A DNA stretch of 5,959 bases, taken from Planctomycetaceae bacterium. Lineage in GTDB: Bacteria > Planctomycetota > Planctomycetia > Pirellulales > JAEUIK01. The notes under the pieces are model-generated. The model searched no databases. It was not told the origin of the DNA and saw nothing but the letters and a program-made list of their open reading frames with translations. The DNA lies in assembly GCA_015493185.1 (NCBI GenBank), contig WGDQ01000471.1, positions 1 through 5,959 of the forward strand. Reading direction: 5' to 3'. Shown here piece by piece: positions 4,870 through 5,959 of this stretch (position 1 is its first letter; each line of letters starts with the position of its first letter). A program made the translations under genes and the position numbers.

Positions 4870-5959
4870 TCACTCTTTCAGGTACGAGATGGTGTGATAA
4901 ATCGCGTGCGGATGTTTTTGCTTGTCGTATCGCACCAGAATGCCGGCTTCGACCAGTTCGCGCCGTAGCCGCACCGGTCCTCCGTAGCCGTTGTAGCTGA
5001 TCACCTCGGGCGCGAATGGGTGAAACGAAAAGATGCCGTCCGAGCCACGAATTCGCCCGTACCAATCGCGGCCCGGTTCAAAGCGGCGCACGTGCTGATT
5101 CACCGTGTTGTGGCATCGCATGCAACTTACCCGATCCACTTCCAAAAAACCCGCGTCGTAGTTGGCGGGCACAATGTGAAACGCCGCCTTGGTGGTTGGG
5201 GCGCACGTCCACACGCCGTTGGTGCCATCGCGCCACGTCGCCCCCAAAGCCGACTTGAACACCGTCTCGGTCAGCAGTTCGATCACCAGCGCATCGTCAT
5301 CAATCGCCGGCAGCTCGTCCACGCCCATCGATTGGCTGAACACACGCTTGCCAGGATGCCGGTCTTCCAACCGATGAGAAACCAACTCGATCGGCTGTTC
5401 CAAATGCCGCACCAGTCTGGCCAACGACGGCGAATCGGCCCACTGCGGACGGCGATGTCGGATGGCCCGTGCCAGATCGTCGGCCGTGGGAAACGGTCGG
5501 AACACATTGACCGCCCAGTTGTCGTATTCGCGAATCCGTACCCGCATTTCGAACGTGTAACGCTTGCCATCGGGCCCCCGCAACATCAACACTTCGCCCA
5601 CTACGGCCCCCACCGGAAAACGCCACGCGTAGCCTTTGCGCACGCTATCGCTCAGCCGCTTGCGAAACCACACGATCGGCCGCACGTTGCCCGTCTCATC
5701 CAGCGGCAACCACAAAAAGCGAAACGATTCGACGCCCCGCGCCCGGTGCGTTCCGGCCGGAGCGCCCCAGGGAAACTCGCGATTCCCATTGCCGTAGGGC
5801 TCTGCGTCGTTGGCCGAAATGTTGTAGCTGGGCGAATGCACCCCCTGAAGATCGCCGCTCCAATCCTGATAGGCCGGTGGCATCTCCCGGTCGGTATAAA
5901 GAATCAAACGCGCGTCGTCCAAAATCTCCTGAATCGCACCATCGTCCACCACGGGCAAA
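4870..5959 (-). CDS. Conserved-looking protein with one CxxCH haem motif, 5' end missing
   Basis: The frame runs off the right edge, so the N-terminus is missing; 362 residues plus a TGA stop are visible. The TTG at 5956-5958 is an ordinary in-frame codon, with no evidence that it starts the gene. Numbering from it, C279-M-R-C-H283 (5110-5124) is a c-type haem attachment motif, which in this family context would place the protein in the periplasm. No methionine follows, so a Met sixth ligand from the C-terminal side is excluded; His289, His313 and the His-rich end (349-355) are alternatives. About residues 115-160 hold GYAWRFPVGAVVGEVLM and a following FEMRVRIRE strand. The last 75 residues are basic and may form a winged-helix-like end. 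No transmembrane segment is visible. It converges with the M50 gene, so it is probably a separate unit. Possible roles include a monohaem cytochrome or haem sensor; the family is not recognised. Confidence 0.8.
   Translation of the reverse strand, partial: LPVVDDGAIQEILDDARLILYTDREMPPAYQDWSGDLQGVHSPSYNISANDAEPYGNGNREFPWGAPAGTHRARGVESFRFLWLPLDETGNVRPIVWFRKRLSDSVRKGYAWRFPVGAVVGEVLMLRGPDGKRYTFEMRVRIREYDNWAVNVFRPFPTADDLARAIRHRRPQWADSPSLARLVRHLEQPIELVSHRLEDRHPGKRVFSQSMGVDELPAIDDDALVIELLTETVFKSALGATWRDGTNGVWTCAPTTKAAFHIVPANYDAGFLEVDRVSCMRCHNTVNQHVRRFEPGRDWYGRIRGSDGIFSFHPFAPEVISYNGYGGPVRLRRELVEAGILVRYDKQKHPHAIYHTISYLKE

Noticed and set aside
4642..4968. 108-codon plus-strand frame from a TTG
   Set aside because: Weak start, Arg/Ser-rich, and runs antisense into the haem-motif gene.
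5956..5958. TTG as start codon of the minus-strand gene
   Set aside because: The frame stays open to the window edge, no upstream sequence is visible to support a ribosome site, and no export signal follows; the gene is simply cut.

Overview
The window looks like part of a planctomycete chromosome, probably of the Pirellulales type. This rests on the protein repertoire and on gene style (about 60% GC, wide spacers, weak ribosome binding sites). No rRNA or other marker gene is present, so the taxonomic call is an inference.

Layout. Three plus-strand genes occupy positions 1-4444. They are the 3' part of an HlyD-type membrane-fusion protein (1-642, cut by the left edge), a complete small HlyD-type adaptor with an N-terminal export signal (923-1846), and a 744-residue polytopic membrane protein (2210-4444). 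The last joins a PqqD-like N-terminal domain, an intact M50 (site-2-protease type) zinc metalloprotease core and a C-terminal HlyD-like module. A fourth gene on the minus strand (4870 to beyond the right edge) converges on them. It encodes a protein with a single CxxCH haem-attachment motif and otherwise no family I recognise.

How they may work together. The three plus-strand proteins all carry lipoyl-like halves and coiled coil of the periplasmic adaptor type, and two of them share a 'PLG...F-F' C-terminal tail. Together they look like one envelope-spanning complex that recognises, cuts and/or exports a substrate. No ABC ATPase, permease or outer-membrane channel gene is in the window, so energy source and substrate are unknown. 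The PqqD-like domain hints at a peptide substrate, because such domains bind leader peptides in RiPP systems. This is a hypothesis.

Spacers. The three non-coding gaps (280, 363 and 425 bases) each hold a two-copy short tandem repeat (12, 12 and 9 bp). The gap before the M50 gene is the richest: a 26-codon ORF with a good Shine-Dalgarno, a 12-bp tandem repeat, a perfect 15-bp palindrome and an 8-bp direct repeat lie in the last 130 bases before the M50 start. The convergent gap contains a plausible minus-strand terminator just past the M50 stop. No tRNA, rRNA, CRISPR array, insertion sequence or attachment site was seen.
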